Position numbers and translations under genes: made by a program. The notes under the pieces are model-generated. The model was not told the DNA's origin, did not search any database, and saw only the letters and a list, made by a program, of their open reading frames with translations. A DNA stretch of 64,000 nt from JAEXNA01 sp037189585 (lineage in GTDB: Bacteria > Vulcanimicrobiota > Xenobia > Xenobiales > JADMJV01): NCBI GenBank assembly GCA_037189585.1, contig JBBCJA010000014.1, positions 19,619 to 83,618 on the forward strand, in the 5' to 3' direction. This document shows positions 25,217 through 33,822 of this stretch, piece after piece. How positions within the stretch are numbered: position 1 is the first letter of the stretch; each line of letters starts with the position of its first letter.

Positions 25217-27088
25217 GTGCCGGACTGGACCTACAGCACTGTTCTCGCTCCTCTTTTTCGGTGCTTTCCGGATGACGTCTCACGACGATTCGTCAATGGG
25301 TATCTGCGAGCGATGACCTCGCTGCCTGGGGGGACCGGAATTCTGGACCTGTTGGGCCATATGGACCCGCCCGAAGAGCTTTCCACTTCCTTCATGGGAT
25401 TGAATCTCTCGAGTCCGGTGATTCTCGCCCCGGCGATCGACCCCCAGGGTGGGGCGAGACGAGCTTTCGATCGATTCGGATTCGGCGCCTTGGTGGTCGG
25501 CCCGGTCACCGTTTCTGAATCCGACGTCGGGAAGTTCCAGCAGGGAGAGGGCCAGACTTTGCAAGCTCTCTCTCTACCCAGGGTCGGTGCTGATGAACTA
25601 TCTAGAGATGCCCTGGGGCAAGGGAAGTTGTTGGTGGAACTGCTGCTCGACGAGCAAGACGACGCGCTCGAGGAGCACTTCGAAGGCCTCTGTCGCGAGC
25701 TGGAGGAGAGAGCGAACGCTCTTGTTCTATCGCCCCGGAGCATGGGTCTCCAGCCGGAAACTCTGGCCAGGCTGGCCGAGACGGCCAGAAAGTATGGAAA
25801 GCCTCTCTTGCTGGGATTGCCCGACACCACGGAGCCGGCCGAGGCGATGAGTTGGGCCCGAGTTTGCGCGAATCTGAGTCTGGGGCTTTGGATCTCGGGC
25901 CATCCCAGCGAAGACGGCGGCTGGGAATGGGGAGGCGCTGTGGAGAGGTGTCAACGTTTGACCAGCGAGATTCGTGCCGGCTTCCCCGACCTTCCGCTGG
26001 CGGTGGACTCTGGTGTGCTGGACCCTTGCCAGGCGCTTGCTCTCTGCCAAGCGGGAGCCGATCTTGTGGGGATCTCCGCCGGACTAGTCCATACCGGACC
26101 AGGCCTACCCAAACGAGTCAACGATTTTCTTCTTTACCAAGACCAGATAGAGGCCGAAGTCCCATCTAAAGAACCGGTTGAGCGAAAGTCCTGGTTTTGG
26201 GCGGCGATTCTTGGCCTGAGCCTGCTGATCGGAGCGGGTTTGGCTGGATGGGTGGCTATGACCGACGTGGTTCTCCCCTACGATGAGGAGTTCTGCGGGA
26301 AAACCGGTCCCGAGATCGCGGCTTTCAATCCCAGGATCCTCTCCTTTATGGTGCACGATCGGATCACGCTCTCCGGAACCATGGTGAGCGTGGGCGTTCT
26401 TTATATCGCTCTAGCTCTTTTCGAGATCCGACAAGGGGCTCACTGGGCCCAGCGGGCGATCCAGCTCTCGGCGATCAGCGGTTTCATCTCTTTTTTCGCT
26501 TTCCTCGGCTACGGCTACTTCGATCCTTTTCATGCCATGGTGGCGGCCATCTTGTGCCAGTTTCTCATTCAGCTTTCGGTTCAACCCACCGGACCAGGGA
26601 GGCGCGATAAACCCAGCCAGTCTTGGGAAAATGATATTACCTGGCGCCGGGGGATGTGGGCACAGCTTCTTTTCGTGATCCATGCCTCAGCTCTTATTCT
26701 GGCCGGCTTGACCATTCTCGCATTCGGGGTGACAGAGGTCTTCGTCCCTCAAGACATCGAGTATCTGGGGATGAACGCCGATCAACTGGCCGCTTTCGCC
26801 CCCCAACTGAAGGCGCTGATCGCCCATGATCGCGCCACCTTCGGGGGCATGCTGATTAGCGCCGGAATCGCCATCTTACTGACCACCCTGTGGGGATTTC
26901 GGCGTGGCGACGCCTGGCTCTGGTGGACCTACCTGGTGGTGATGTCCGAGCCGTATTTTCTCACTCTTTGGATCCACCGCTCCATCAGCTACTGGAACCA
27001 GTTTCACCTCTTGCCCGTTTACATCGGCCTGTTCCTTCTGGCCTTGGGCTTGGCTCTGAGCCGTGGCTATTTTCTAGAAAGAGTTTAA
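25217..27088 (+). CDS. Fusion of a degenerate DHODH-like barrel with a duplicated membrane domain
   Basis: About 623 residues. The first 320 resemble dihydroorotate dehydrogenase: TYSTVLAPLFRCFPDDVSRR, GLNLSSPVILAPAIDPQGGA, FGFGALVVGPVTVSESDVGK and the FMN-site end AGADLVGISAGLVHTGPGLP. The catalytic and substrate-binding segments of true DHODH (the NRxGFNN and NxSxPN regions) are absent, so pyrimidine synthesis is unlikely. The C-terminal half has about eight membrane helices in two related halves: VVLPYDEEFCG..EIAAFNP..VHDRITLSG near 26266 and VFVPQDIEYLG..LAAFAPQ..AHDRATFGG near 26737. GTG 25217 is chosen because it places the N-terminus as in DHODH; TTG 25148 is also possible. The conserved Asp, His-Asp-Arg and Gly residues suggest function, perhaps redox or ligand sensing. 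Confidence 0.7.
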   Translation: MPDWTYSTVLAPLFRCFPDDVSRRFVNGYLRAMTSLPGGTGILDLLGHMDPPEELSTSFMGLNLSSPVILAPAIDPQGGARRAFDRFGFGALVVGPVTVSESDVGKFQQGEGQTLQALSLPRVGADELSRDALGQGKLLVELLLDEQDDALEEHFEGLCRELEERANALVLSPRSMGLQPETLARLAETARKYGKPLLLGLPDTTEPAEAMSWARVCANLSLGLWISGHPSEDGGWEWGGAVERCQRLTSEIRAGFPDLPLAVDSGVLDPCQALALCQAGADLVGISAGLVHTGPGLPKRVNDFLLYQDQIEAEVPSKEPVERKSWFWAAILGLSLLIGAGLAGWVAMTDVVLPYDEEFCGKTGPEIAAFNPRILSFMVHDRITLSGTMVSVGVLYIALALFEIRQGAHWAQRAIQLSAISGFISFFAFLGYGYFDPFHAMVAAILCQFLIQLSVQPTGPGRRDKPSQSWENDITWRRGMWAQLLFVIHASALILAGLTILAFGVTEVFVPQDIEYLGMNADQLAAFAPQLKALIAHDRATFGGMLISAGIAILLTTLWGFRRGDAWLWWTYLVVMSEPYFLTLWIHRSISYWNQFHLLPVYIGLFLLALGLALSRGYFLERV

Positions 27089-27580
27089 TAACATGGAACG
27101 AGTGAACAAGAGCTGGCGCCCCTTGTCGGAAACAGGTCGTTCTATCGTGATCTTCATCAAATGCTGGCCCGGAATCCCGGGAGGGTCGTACTGGGTCCAG
27201 CCGAAAAAGACGTTCTCTCCTTCTTCTATCTTGAGTAACTCTTGTCGTTCGGTGCCTTGGAACAAAATCATGCCTTCCTTAGAGGAGATGATCTGGGCCG
27301 CGGCCTGATAGGCGGGGAATCCCTCGCGCTCGAATGTGTCGGCTAAGCGGAGAAAAGTTATCACGCGCGCTCCAACTCGCAAAACTCGAGCTTCACGCAA
27401 AATCTGCTCAGTCTTGTCCAAGGCCAAGTGGTAGCGACGCAGTCGGCTCGACTGTTCGTCTCGTTTCGCCGAGACCGCGGATGCTTCTATATAAAAGCTA
27501 AGGATCGCGATCAAGATCAGACTAAAGATGCTGGAGGCGACAAGAACCTCCAGCAGCGTCGCTCCTCGACGGCCCGTCAT
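27074..27580 (-). CDS. Prepilin-type pseudopilin
   Basis: A 168-residue type IV prepilin-like protein. The N-terminus MTGRRGATLLEVLVASSIFS has a basic leader, the Gly before the cleavage site and Glu at mature position 5, followed by one hydrophobic helix (SLILIAILSFYI). The rest is a globular periplasmic domain with an RRYHLALDKTEQILREARVL helix, as in GspJ/PilW-type minor pseudopilins. The ATG overlaps the TGA of the upstream gene in an ATGA overlap, so it is the last gene of the three-gene pseudopilin operon. It converges with the DHODH-like gene, overlapping it by 15 bp. Confidence 0.85.
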   Translation of the reverse strand: MTGRRGATLLEVLVASSIFSLILIAILSFYIEASAVSAKRDEQSSRLRRYHLALDKTEQILREARVLRVGARVITFLRLADTFEREGFPAYQAAAQIISSKEGMILFQGTERQELLKIEEGENVFFGWTQYDPPGIPGQHLMKITIERPVSDKGRQLLFTRSMLLNSF

Positions 27581-27987
27581 CGTCTCGCCCATCGATGGAT
27601 CCACGGTTTCGGATAAACGGCACAAGTGAGATCGAAACTTTTCTCCACGTTTTCGACATGCTCGGCTGGAAGCCGGCTCGTCCAACTGTTGTCTTTGCCC
27701 TCACGTTTGGTATTGACCCATATGAGAGTCGGAACATCGAGCGACGAGGTCAAGGAGAATTCACGGCCGTCGATGCTTGTGTGATAGCCTCGTGACCCCC
27801 TCGCGGTTTCGAGCCCTTCAACGAGGTCCGTAGCCGAACGAATCCTCTCCCTCTCCTCTAGACGCTGGCCCGAGTCCAGCAGTCGAGCGTGTAAAGCGAC
27901 GTATCCGAAGAAGCCGATACTGACGAAGACAAGAGCGATCATCACTTCGATGAGACTGTAACCAGACCTGATAGAACGTCTTTTCAT
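27577..27987 (-). CDS. Prepilin-type pseudopilin
   Basis: A 136-residue prepilin-like protein with MKRRSIRSGYSLIEVMIALV: a basic leader, a Gly-Tyr cleavage site, Glu at +5 and a hydrophobic helix. The small globular domain has the length of minor pseudopilins of the GspI/PilV type. It starts and ends in ATGA overlaps with its neighbours, so the three pseudopilin genes are translationally coupled. It would be processed by a PilD-type peptidase, which is not encoded in the window. Confidence 0.85.
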   Translation of the reverse strand: MKRRSIRSGYSLIEVMIALVFVSIGFFGYVALHARLLDSGQRLEERERIRSATDLVEGLETARGSRGYHTSIDGREFSLTSSLDVPTLIWVNTKREGKDNSWTSRLPAEHVENVEKSFDLTCAVYPKPWIHRWARR

Positions 27988-29945
27988 CTTCCGCCGGTTC
28001 CCTTTTGAAACTCGAAAGGACGTGTGTCGATGCTGATGAGCGTGTAACGCGGAGCCGACTTGGGGAGCCCCTCGTAGGTTGCCACTATCGCTCCATTAAA
28101 GCCGGGTGGCAAAAAAACGTCTTCACCCACAGGAGGGTCACCCGGGGGAGGCTCCTGTTGCGATGGAGGGTCCAGAAGATCGCGAAGCAGAAAGTATCGA
28201 AGGCCCGCGGGCTGCACTTGCCAGCTCTCCTCGCTATAGCTTGCCAAGGCGACACCGCTGAGCGGTGTATGGTCCTGGACGATCTTTCTATCCCAAATGT
28301 CACCAACGGCGTCAATTCCCTCGACATCGATCCTTAACGCTATAAAGAGATTCTCTTTATCGGCCACCGGAGTTCCTTCCATAGCGTAGCTCAGCAGGTA
28401 GTTAGGAAAGACCGTGAACGATTTGCGTGGAGGAATATCTAGCGCTCCCGCTGCTGAAGTATCCAGTACCCCCGCGGCGTCAATAGCCATACTTTGGCCT
28501 TGGGGGAAGTCGAACATCTCTCCTTGGACTCCTGGAATTCCCGTGGGGAGATTCTCTAGTCCAATTTCTGTGTTCTCTAGAATATCCACCAGCTTTGAGC
28601 TTTTGGGCGCCTTCAAGAACAGGATGTCGCGATAGAGTGTCAGTGTGCCTGGAGGAACGACTCCTTCCTGAATCTCGACTCTCCCCTTCCGAAAGATCAG
28701 AAGTCGGCGCTCACTGGTCAGCCCATAAATTTTCCCTTCGGAAGTCACCCACAAGTGAGAAGGGTCCGGAACCACCGGTGTTTCCACATTTCCACTATCA
28801 TCTAGAGGAGTCCAGACTTTCGACCAACCCTCTTCATTGTAACGGAGCAAGCAGGGCCAGCGGATGAGACGAGAGCCCGAGAGTTCGTTGATATTATCCG
28901 GCACTCCGCCACGATGCGGACGATACAGATATTGCCAAGCATGGGTGTAGAGGTCTTTACCCGAAGCAGCGATCGCTCCTCGCGTGATGTACCAGGAGCT
29001 TACCGGAGAGTTCGCTTCACCCTCACGGGCTCCCGCCGCGGAAACGTTTGAGCCTCGAGACAGACCCATGGCTTCCGCGACTGTCGAGGTATCCGGTTCG
29101 CTATCATACCAGGAATAGGTGGTGAGTTCGTCTCCACGACCGGCGATCGCCATGCTGTTCCAGGACCCGGTCGCCTCGGTCTGAAAAACCAAAGGCTGGT
29201 CGGAAATTTCTGGAGGAGCAGCCCCCAAGCCGTCGGGCGGAGGAATCGGCGTCCAGCTGAAGGACCCGTTCTTACGGTCGAGGCGGCTCAGCGTCGTTTC
29301 GTCTGTCGGAGTGGGTGCCATCGTTAAAGCGGGGTCGATCACCCTCAGAGGACCGTCCGACTCGGGAAAGATGGGAATCTTATCCCGGAAAGCGATTTTG
29401 CTTTGAGTCTCCGCCGTCGTGGCAACGAAGGCTGGACCTCCGTAGGCAACCATACCTAGAGGCAGCTCGGAGCCAAGTTTTGATAAGACACCGTTGGCGA
29501 AAATCGCGCAAGCTTCGCGCTCTACCCGAGGCAAGAACATCACCTTTTCATCGCTGGTCTCCGAGTCCAGAAACGGTGTCTTGAGAAGGTGATAAGTCAG
29601 GTAAGAGTTGACAGGGCCTGAGGTGGAGCGGCAGTGGACCCGCACCACCTTGCCGCGTCGCCCGGTGGCGGGCATCTCCACGAGCTGGACACGAGTCTCC
29701 ACACCTGAGGTTCCACCTTTGCCACTCAAGCCACGAAACTCTCCCAATTGTCGAAGCTGGCCGTAGGCTTCAGCCGCGGCCGAGCGAGCGGCGGAATCAG
29801 CTTTCAGCTTGTGCTCCATGGAGAGCGATAAGGCTATGTCCTGACGATTGCTCAGCAGTAGAGCTGTGGAGAGAAAGAATAGAAATACAGAGACGAAAAG
29901 AGCGGTTACCAAGATATTTCCCCGTTGAGCCGCTTGTCTTGTCAC
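27984..29945 (-). CDS. PilX/GspK-like pilus assembly protein
   Basis: About 653 residues. The N-terminus VTRQAAQRGNILVTALFVSV followed by a hydrophobic helix (FLFFLSTALLL) is the leader and anchor of large minor pilins of the PilX_N type; Glu at +5 is absent, as in several GspK/PilX proteins. The remainder is a large extracytoplasmic region rich in Pro, Ser and Thr (SWTPIPPPDGLGAAPPEISD) with beta-propeller-like or adhesin-like character (LWVTSEGKIYGLTSERRLLI). GTG 29945 has GGGGAGG upstream and is preferred to longer frames that run into the aldehyde dehydrogenase gene, which ends 13 nt before it. It is the first gene of the pseudopilin operon, possibly co-transcribed with ALDH. Confidence 0.75.
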   Translation of the reverse strand: MTRQAAQRGNILVTALFVSVFLFFLSTALLLSNRQDIALSLSMEHKLKADSAARSAAAEAYGQLRQLGEFRGLSGKGGTSGVETRVQLVEMPATGRRGKVVRVHCRSTSGPVNSYLTYHLLKTPFLDSETSDEKVMFLPRVEREACAIFANGVLSKLGSELPLGMVAYGGPAFVATTAETQSKIAFRDKIPIFPESDGPLRVIDPALTMAPTPTDETTLSRLDRKNGSFSWTPIPPPDGLGAAPPEISDQPLVFQTEATGSWNSMAIAGRGDELTTYSWYDSEPDTSTVAEAMGLSRGSNVSAAGAREGEANSPVSSWYITRGAIAASGKDLYTHAWQYLYRPHRGGVPDNINELSGSRLIRWPCLLRYNEEGWSKVWTPLDDSGNVETPVVPDPSHLWVTSEGKIYGLTSERRLLIFRKGRVEIQEGVVPPGTLTLYRDILFLKAPKSSKLVDILENTEIGLENLPTGIPGVQGEMFDFPQGQSMAIDAAGVLDTSAAGALDIPPRKSFTVFPNYLLSYAMEGTPVADKENLFIALRIDVEGIDAVGDIWDRKIVQDHTPLSGVALASYSEESWQVQPAGLRYFLLRDLLDPPSQQEPPPGDPPVGEDVFLPPGFNGAIVATYEGLPKSAPRYTLISIDTRPFEFQKGTGGR

Positions 29946-29958
29946 TCTATAGCCTCCC

Positions 29959-31467
29959 CTATCCCAACTTGATCGTGACGGCTTTGACCTCGGTGTAGTT
30001 GTTGAGCACTTCGGCTCCCATCTCGCGGCCCCATCCGGACTCTTTGTAGCCACCGAAGGGGAGGGCCGCGTCGAAAACGTTGTAGCAATTGACCCAAACC
30101 GTCCCTGCCTTGAGGCGGTGGGCGATGCGATGGGCTTTGGACAGGTCCGAGGTCCAGATGCCGGAGGCCAGTCCGTAGTTGGTATTGTTGGCTTGGGTGA
30201 CCAAGTCCTCGACATCGTCGAAGGGAGTCGCCACCACGACGGGGCCAAAGATCTCCTCACGCACGACCCGCATGTTCGGGTTGGTGTCCACCAGCACGGT
30301 CGGCTCCACGAAGTAGCCCGTCTCCCCCGCGCGTCCTCCGCCTGAGAGTGCCTTGGCACCCTCATTTTGACCCGACTTGAGGAAGTCGCAAACGCGGTTG
30401 AGCTGAACGGAGGAAACCACCGGACCCATCTCGGTGGATTCGTCCAAACCGTGCCCCAGCTTGATCCCCTTAGCCTGAGCAGCGATCCCTCCCACCACTT
30501 CGTCGAAGGCGTTTTTCTGCACGAAAAGACGGGAACCGGCCGCGCAACATTGCCCGTGATTGAAGAAGATGGCGCTGGCCGCGCCGTGAATGGCCACATC
30601 ACGCGGGGCGTCGGAGAAGACGATGTTGGGAGACTTTCCCCCCAACTCCAGACTGACTTTCTTGAGGTTGCTGCTCCCGGCGGCCGCCACGATCTGGCGA
30701 CCCACCTCGGTGGAGCCGGTGAAGGCGACCTTGTCCACGTCGGGGTGAGCGGCCAACGGCGCTCCGGCTTCTTTACCGTAGCCGGTAAGAATATTGACGA
30801 CTCCGGCGGGGAAGCCGGCTTCGGCGAAAAGATCGGCCAGGCGAAGGCCCGACAAAGGGGTCTGCTCCGCCAGTTTGAGGATCACGGTACACCCGGCCGC
30901 CAGAGCGGGGGCCAGCTTCCAGGCCGCCATCAAGAGAGGAAAGTTCCAGGGGATGATCTGAGCCACCACGCCGACGGCTTCGCGCCGGGTGTAGGTGAAA
31001 AATTCAGATCCCGGGGCATAAGGGACGGAAATGGGGATGGTGCTCCCCTCGATCTTGGTGGCCCATCCCGCCATGTAGCGGAACATGTCCACCGACAGCG
31101 GAACATCGGCCACCCGAGCCACCGAGATCGGTTTCCCGTTGTCGATGCTCTCCAGCTCGGCGAACTCTTCTAAGTTGGCCTCGAGAAGGTCGGCCAGCTT
31201 CCAGATGAGGCGCCCCCGCTCGCTGGCGGAGAGCTTCGACCAGGAACCCTCAAAAGCTCGACGGGCGGCTTTGACAGCCTTGTCGATATCCTCGGAGTTG
31301 GCACGTTGGACGTTGGCCACGATCTTTTCCGTGGCGGGATCGAGCACTTCGATGGTCTGACCAGAGGCGGAATCTATCCACTCTCCGTTGATAAAAAGCT
31401 GGTGTTTACGGTCGAGAAACTTTTGGACGGTGTCGCTGTAGCGAATGTTCTCAAAGGTTAAAGTCAT
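29959..31467 (-). CDS. NAD(P)-dependent aldehyde dehydrogenase
   Basis: A 502-residue cytoplasmic enzyme oxidising aldehydes to acids, of the ALDH1/2-like group. Motifs: FINGEWIDSASGQTIEVLDP at the N-terminus; IPWNFPLLMAAWKLAPALAA; the cofactor loop FTGSTEVGRQI; the active-site Glu in LELGGKSPNIV; the nucleophile in NHGQCCAAGSR; and the C-terminal EEIFGPVV and PFGGYKESGWGREMG. ATG 31467 has GGAGGT 8 nt upstream. That ribosome-binding site can pair with an upstream GACCTCC segment, so translation may be controlled. It follows the SARP response regulator gene by 56 bp on the same strand and precedes the pseudopilin operon. Confidence 0.96.
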   Translation of the reverse strand: MTLTFENIRYSDTVQKFLDRKHQLFINGEWIDSASGQTIEVLDPATEKIVANVQRANSEDIDKAVKAARRAFEGSWSKLSASERGRLIWKLADLLEANLEEFAELESIDNGKPISVARVADVPLSVDMFRYMAGWATKIEGSTIPISVPYAPGSEFFTYTRREAVGVVAQIIPWNFPLLMAAWKLAPALAAGCTVILKLAEQTPLSGLRLADLFAEAGFPAGVVNILTGYGKEAGAPLAAHPDVDKVAFTGSTEVGRQIVAAAGSSNLKKVSLELGGKSPNIVFSDAPRDVAIHGAASAIFFNHGQCCAAGSRLFVQKNAFDEVVGGIAAQAKGIKLGHGLDESTEMGPVVSSVQLNRVCDFLKSGQNEGAKALSGGGRAGETGYFVEPTVLVDTNPNMRVVREEIFGPVVVATPFDDVEDLVTQANNTNYGLASGIWTSDLSKAHRIAHRLKAGTVWVNCYNVFDAALPFGGYKESGWGREMGAEVLNNYTEVKAVTIKLG

Positions 31468-31473
31468 GGCGAA

Positions 31474-31511
31474 GACCTCCACTAGAGTCTTAGCTGTCTC
31501 CGGCGGAGGTC
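31474..31511 (-). promoter_or_regulatory. Hairpin covering the ALDH ribosome-binding site
   Basis: On the minus-strand RNA, GACCTCC (31511-31505) pairs with GGAGGTC (31480-31474), the latter being the Shine-Dalgarno sequence of the aldehyde dehydrogenase gene. The stem is 7 bp with a 24-nt loop. It could hold back translation until it is unfolded. Confidence 0.4.
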
Positions 31512-31523
31512 CTTTGATAAACT

Positions 31524-33767
31524 TTAGACATTCAGCCGCGCGTGTTCGCGAAGACGGAGCATCTCGATGGAAGGCTCCATCTCGAGCTCCGAGAGCAGAC
31601 GAGACTTTCCTTTGTCAAAGAGCGTCAGAGCGTCATGATGGCGCCCGAGCTCGATCAAAGCGCGCATGGCCATCTCGTAAAAGGGCTGATTCAGGTCGTC
31701 TCGACGCAGAGCGTGATTGGCGTGCTCATAGCTTTCCGCCCAGGCCCCGGCGGCCGCGCACTGCTCCACCAGAAACCGCAGACATTCCTGTAAAGCCTCG
31801 TCGGTCTCCTGGCGGACCACCAGAGCCCAGTCTTCGTAGATGTTTTCCAGAAAGGGTCCTCGGTGAAGGCGGACCGCCGCGCGATAGCACTCGACGGTCC
31901 GTTGGGGAGAAGCGGCCAGCGCTTTCCTCCCCTGGGCCACCAGGCTTTGGAATTCTCGATAGTCGAACCAGACCTGTAAGGACCTGGTCAAGGAGAGTCC
32001 GGCGGCGGTCCGCTGGAAAAGTTCCGGGCCGCCGTTAGGAGTGAGCAGCTTGCGCAGGTGAGTCAGCGCATTGCGCAAGCTGGCCCGGCCCGACTGTTCG
32101 TCACCGGGCCAAAACATCTCCAGCAGGTGCTCCTCGCCCACCGGGGCGTCGCGGTAGAGAAGGTAGAGTAAGAGGAGCAACGGCTTCTTCCGCTTGAGAT
32201 CCAACGCCTCATCGTTACGAAAAAGCTGCATCCCCGAGAAAGAGAAGACTCGTACCAGGGAACCTTGCTCCGATGGCTCGGAGTTTTGGCTTTGCGCCTG
32301 GGAGAGCCGGCGCTTTAAATCCGTGTCATCGAACTGAGCGAACCTGGCCTGAGCGACCTCGCGCGTCTCGGCCTCGGCGAAGGGGAGCATCTCGGTCAGG
32401 CGCGCCGCTTGCACCACGCTGTCGGCATTGAGCACCAACAGGTGAAAGCTACGGGGACAGGCGCGCATCAGCTTGCGGGTAAAGCCGCGACTCTCTTCGT
32501 CATCGGTGCATCCGACCAAATAGTCCAAAAGCCAGCCGCCGGCTTGCACGGCCTGGGCGAAGTTTTCCGGTTGGCGCAGGTGCTGTAGATAGCGCCCGCG
32601 TTGAAGTGCTTCTTGCCCGTGGAAGTGGGCTAAGGCCAATCCGCAAAGTGCGAAGGAGGTGGTGTCACGCACCTGTTTGGCCGCCGACTTCGCCTCTTCC
32701 AACGCGGATTCTCCCGAAGGGCGCTGGGCCAACGAAAGCAGAAGTCCCCGCTCCGTGAGAGCTTCGGAATACGATAGCGGTCCTAAGGTGAGCGCGACCT
32801 CGACGCCGTGAGCGAGCTGAGACTCCAACTTCTCGAACTCTCGCTGTTGGCGAGCTAGCCTGGCCAGTCCGAAGTGAGCCTGGTATCGCTGTTGGGGGTC
32901 GGAGCTCTGGCGGAGGACTTCCTCGAAGGCCGCCTTAGCTTCTGTCGCACGCTCCGAGCCTTCCAACAACAGGGCGACGTTGAGTAAGCTCCCGGTCAAG
33001 GGCGTCTCATCTTCCGGCGGCGCTCCCGTCGCGCTTAATGGCGCGTCGGAGTTCAGGCACGCCGCCAACTCGGCTAAGCGTCCCTTGAGACCTTGGGACG
33101 ATTCCGCGGCCAGCAGGCGCCGGAGGCGCTCGGGCAACGAACGTTCGAGATCGTCGCTGACACTCAAGCGCTCTCTCAGAACTTGCCAGACGAGGGCGCT
33201 CTCGAGTCCGACCAGGTCACGCGGGTCACCGAATTCTTGACGCAGTGAGGAGACGGCGGCGCTCAAGCGCGCCTCGACCTCGGTGGGCTCCGTCTCGAAC
33301 AAAGCCGCGTAGAGTTGGCTGGAAAGCCAACGTAGACCGCGTTGGGTGGAAAGCTCCTTGAGGAATTTTTCTTGCTCTTGCCGTTTGCGTTCGGCCAGCC
33401 GCTCCACAGTGGCCAAAAAATCGGCGATGGAGAACGGTTTCTTGAGATAGTTCTCCACCTTCATACGGGCCGCCCGTAGAGCGAAGTCCTCAGTGGAATA
33501 GCCGGTGATCACGATCCCGGCGATCTCGGGATTCCCCTGTTTGACCGTTTCCAAAGCGGAGAGGCCGTCCGTTCCGGGCATCTTGATGTCGGTCACCACC
33601 AGGTCGAAGACGTGGGAGGCGGCCGCCTCGATCGCCTCGCTTCCTGAGCAAACCGCCCGCACTTCGTACCCCTCTAACTCCAAAACGTCGCTAAGGCTGG
33701 CGCGCAGATCGGGATCGTCCTCGACGATGAGAACTTGGAGAGGAGACAGCTCCGAATCTTCGGACAT
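31524..33767 (-). CDS. Response regulator with SARP/BTAD DNA-binding output
   Basis: A 747-residue regulator. Residues 1-125 are a receiver domain: LQVLIVEDDPDLRASLSDVL with the acidic pocket, the phospho-acceptor Asp in VVTDIKMPGTDG, and the Lys in NYLKKPFS. Residues 150-480 are helical, TPR-like (RYQAHFGLARLARQQREFEK). The last 230 form a winged-helix plus bacterial transcriptional activation domain as in SARP regulators: MFWPGDEQSGRASLRNALTH, LRKLLTP, then FDYREFQSLVAQGRKALAAS and LGRHHDALTLFDKGKSRLLS. ATG 33767 places the start just before the receiver. It diverges from a membrane histidine kinase, so the two probably form a two-component pair. Possible targets include the adjacent ALDH and pseudopilin genes. 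Confidence 0.88.
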   Translation of the reverse strand: MSEDSELSPLQVLIVEDDPDLRASLSDVLELEGYEVRAVCSGSEAIEAAASHVFDLVVTDIKMPGTDGLSALETVKQGNPEIAGIVITGYSTEDFALRAARMKVENYLKKPFSIADFLATVERLAERKRQEQEKFLKELSTQRGLRWLSSQLYAALFETEPTEVEARLSAAVSSLRQEFGDPRDLVGLESALVWQVLRERLSVSDDLERSLPERLRRLLAAESSQGLKGRLAELAACLNSDAPLSATGAPPEDETPLTGSLLNVALLLEGSERATEAKAAFEEVLRQSSDPQQRYQAHFGLARLARQQREFEKLESQLAHGVEVALTLGPLSYSEALTERGLLLSLAQRPSGESALEEAKSAAKQVRDTTSFALCGLALAHFHGQEALQRGRYLQHLRQPENFAQAVQAGGWLLDYLVGCTDDEESRGFTRKLMRACPRSFHLLVLNADSVVQAARLTEMLPFAEAETREVAQARFAQFDDTDLKRRLSQAQSQNSEPSEQGSLVRVFSFSGMQLFRNDEALDLKRKKPLLLLLYLLYRDAPVGEEHLLEMFWPGDEQSGRASLRNALTHLRKLLTPNGGPELFQRTAAGLSLTRSLQVWFDYREFQSLVAQGRKALAASPQRTVECYRAAVRLHRGPFLENIYEDWALVVRQETDEALQECLRFLVEQCAAAGAWAESYEHANHALRRDDLNQPFYEMAMRALIELGRHHDALTLFDKGKSRLLSELEMEPSIEMLRLREHARLNV

Positions 33768-33822
33768 AGCGCCAAGGCTTCCAGAGGGAAAAGCGAATCC
33801 CTCGCGGGAACCCTTCTTTGGG

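Noticed and set aside
29946..30602. N-terminal extension of the first PilX-like gene into the aldehyde dehydrogenase gene
   Set aside because: It is a shadow of ALDH; GTG 29945 gives a proper prepilin leader and has a ribosome-binding site.
33505..33822. N-terminal extension of the histidine kinase into the response regulator gene
   Set aside because: It lies opposite the receiver domain and has no membrane or signalling motif.
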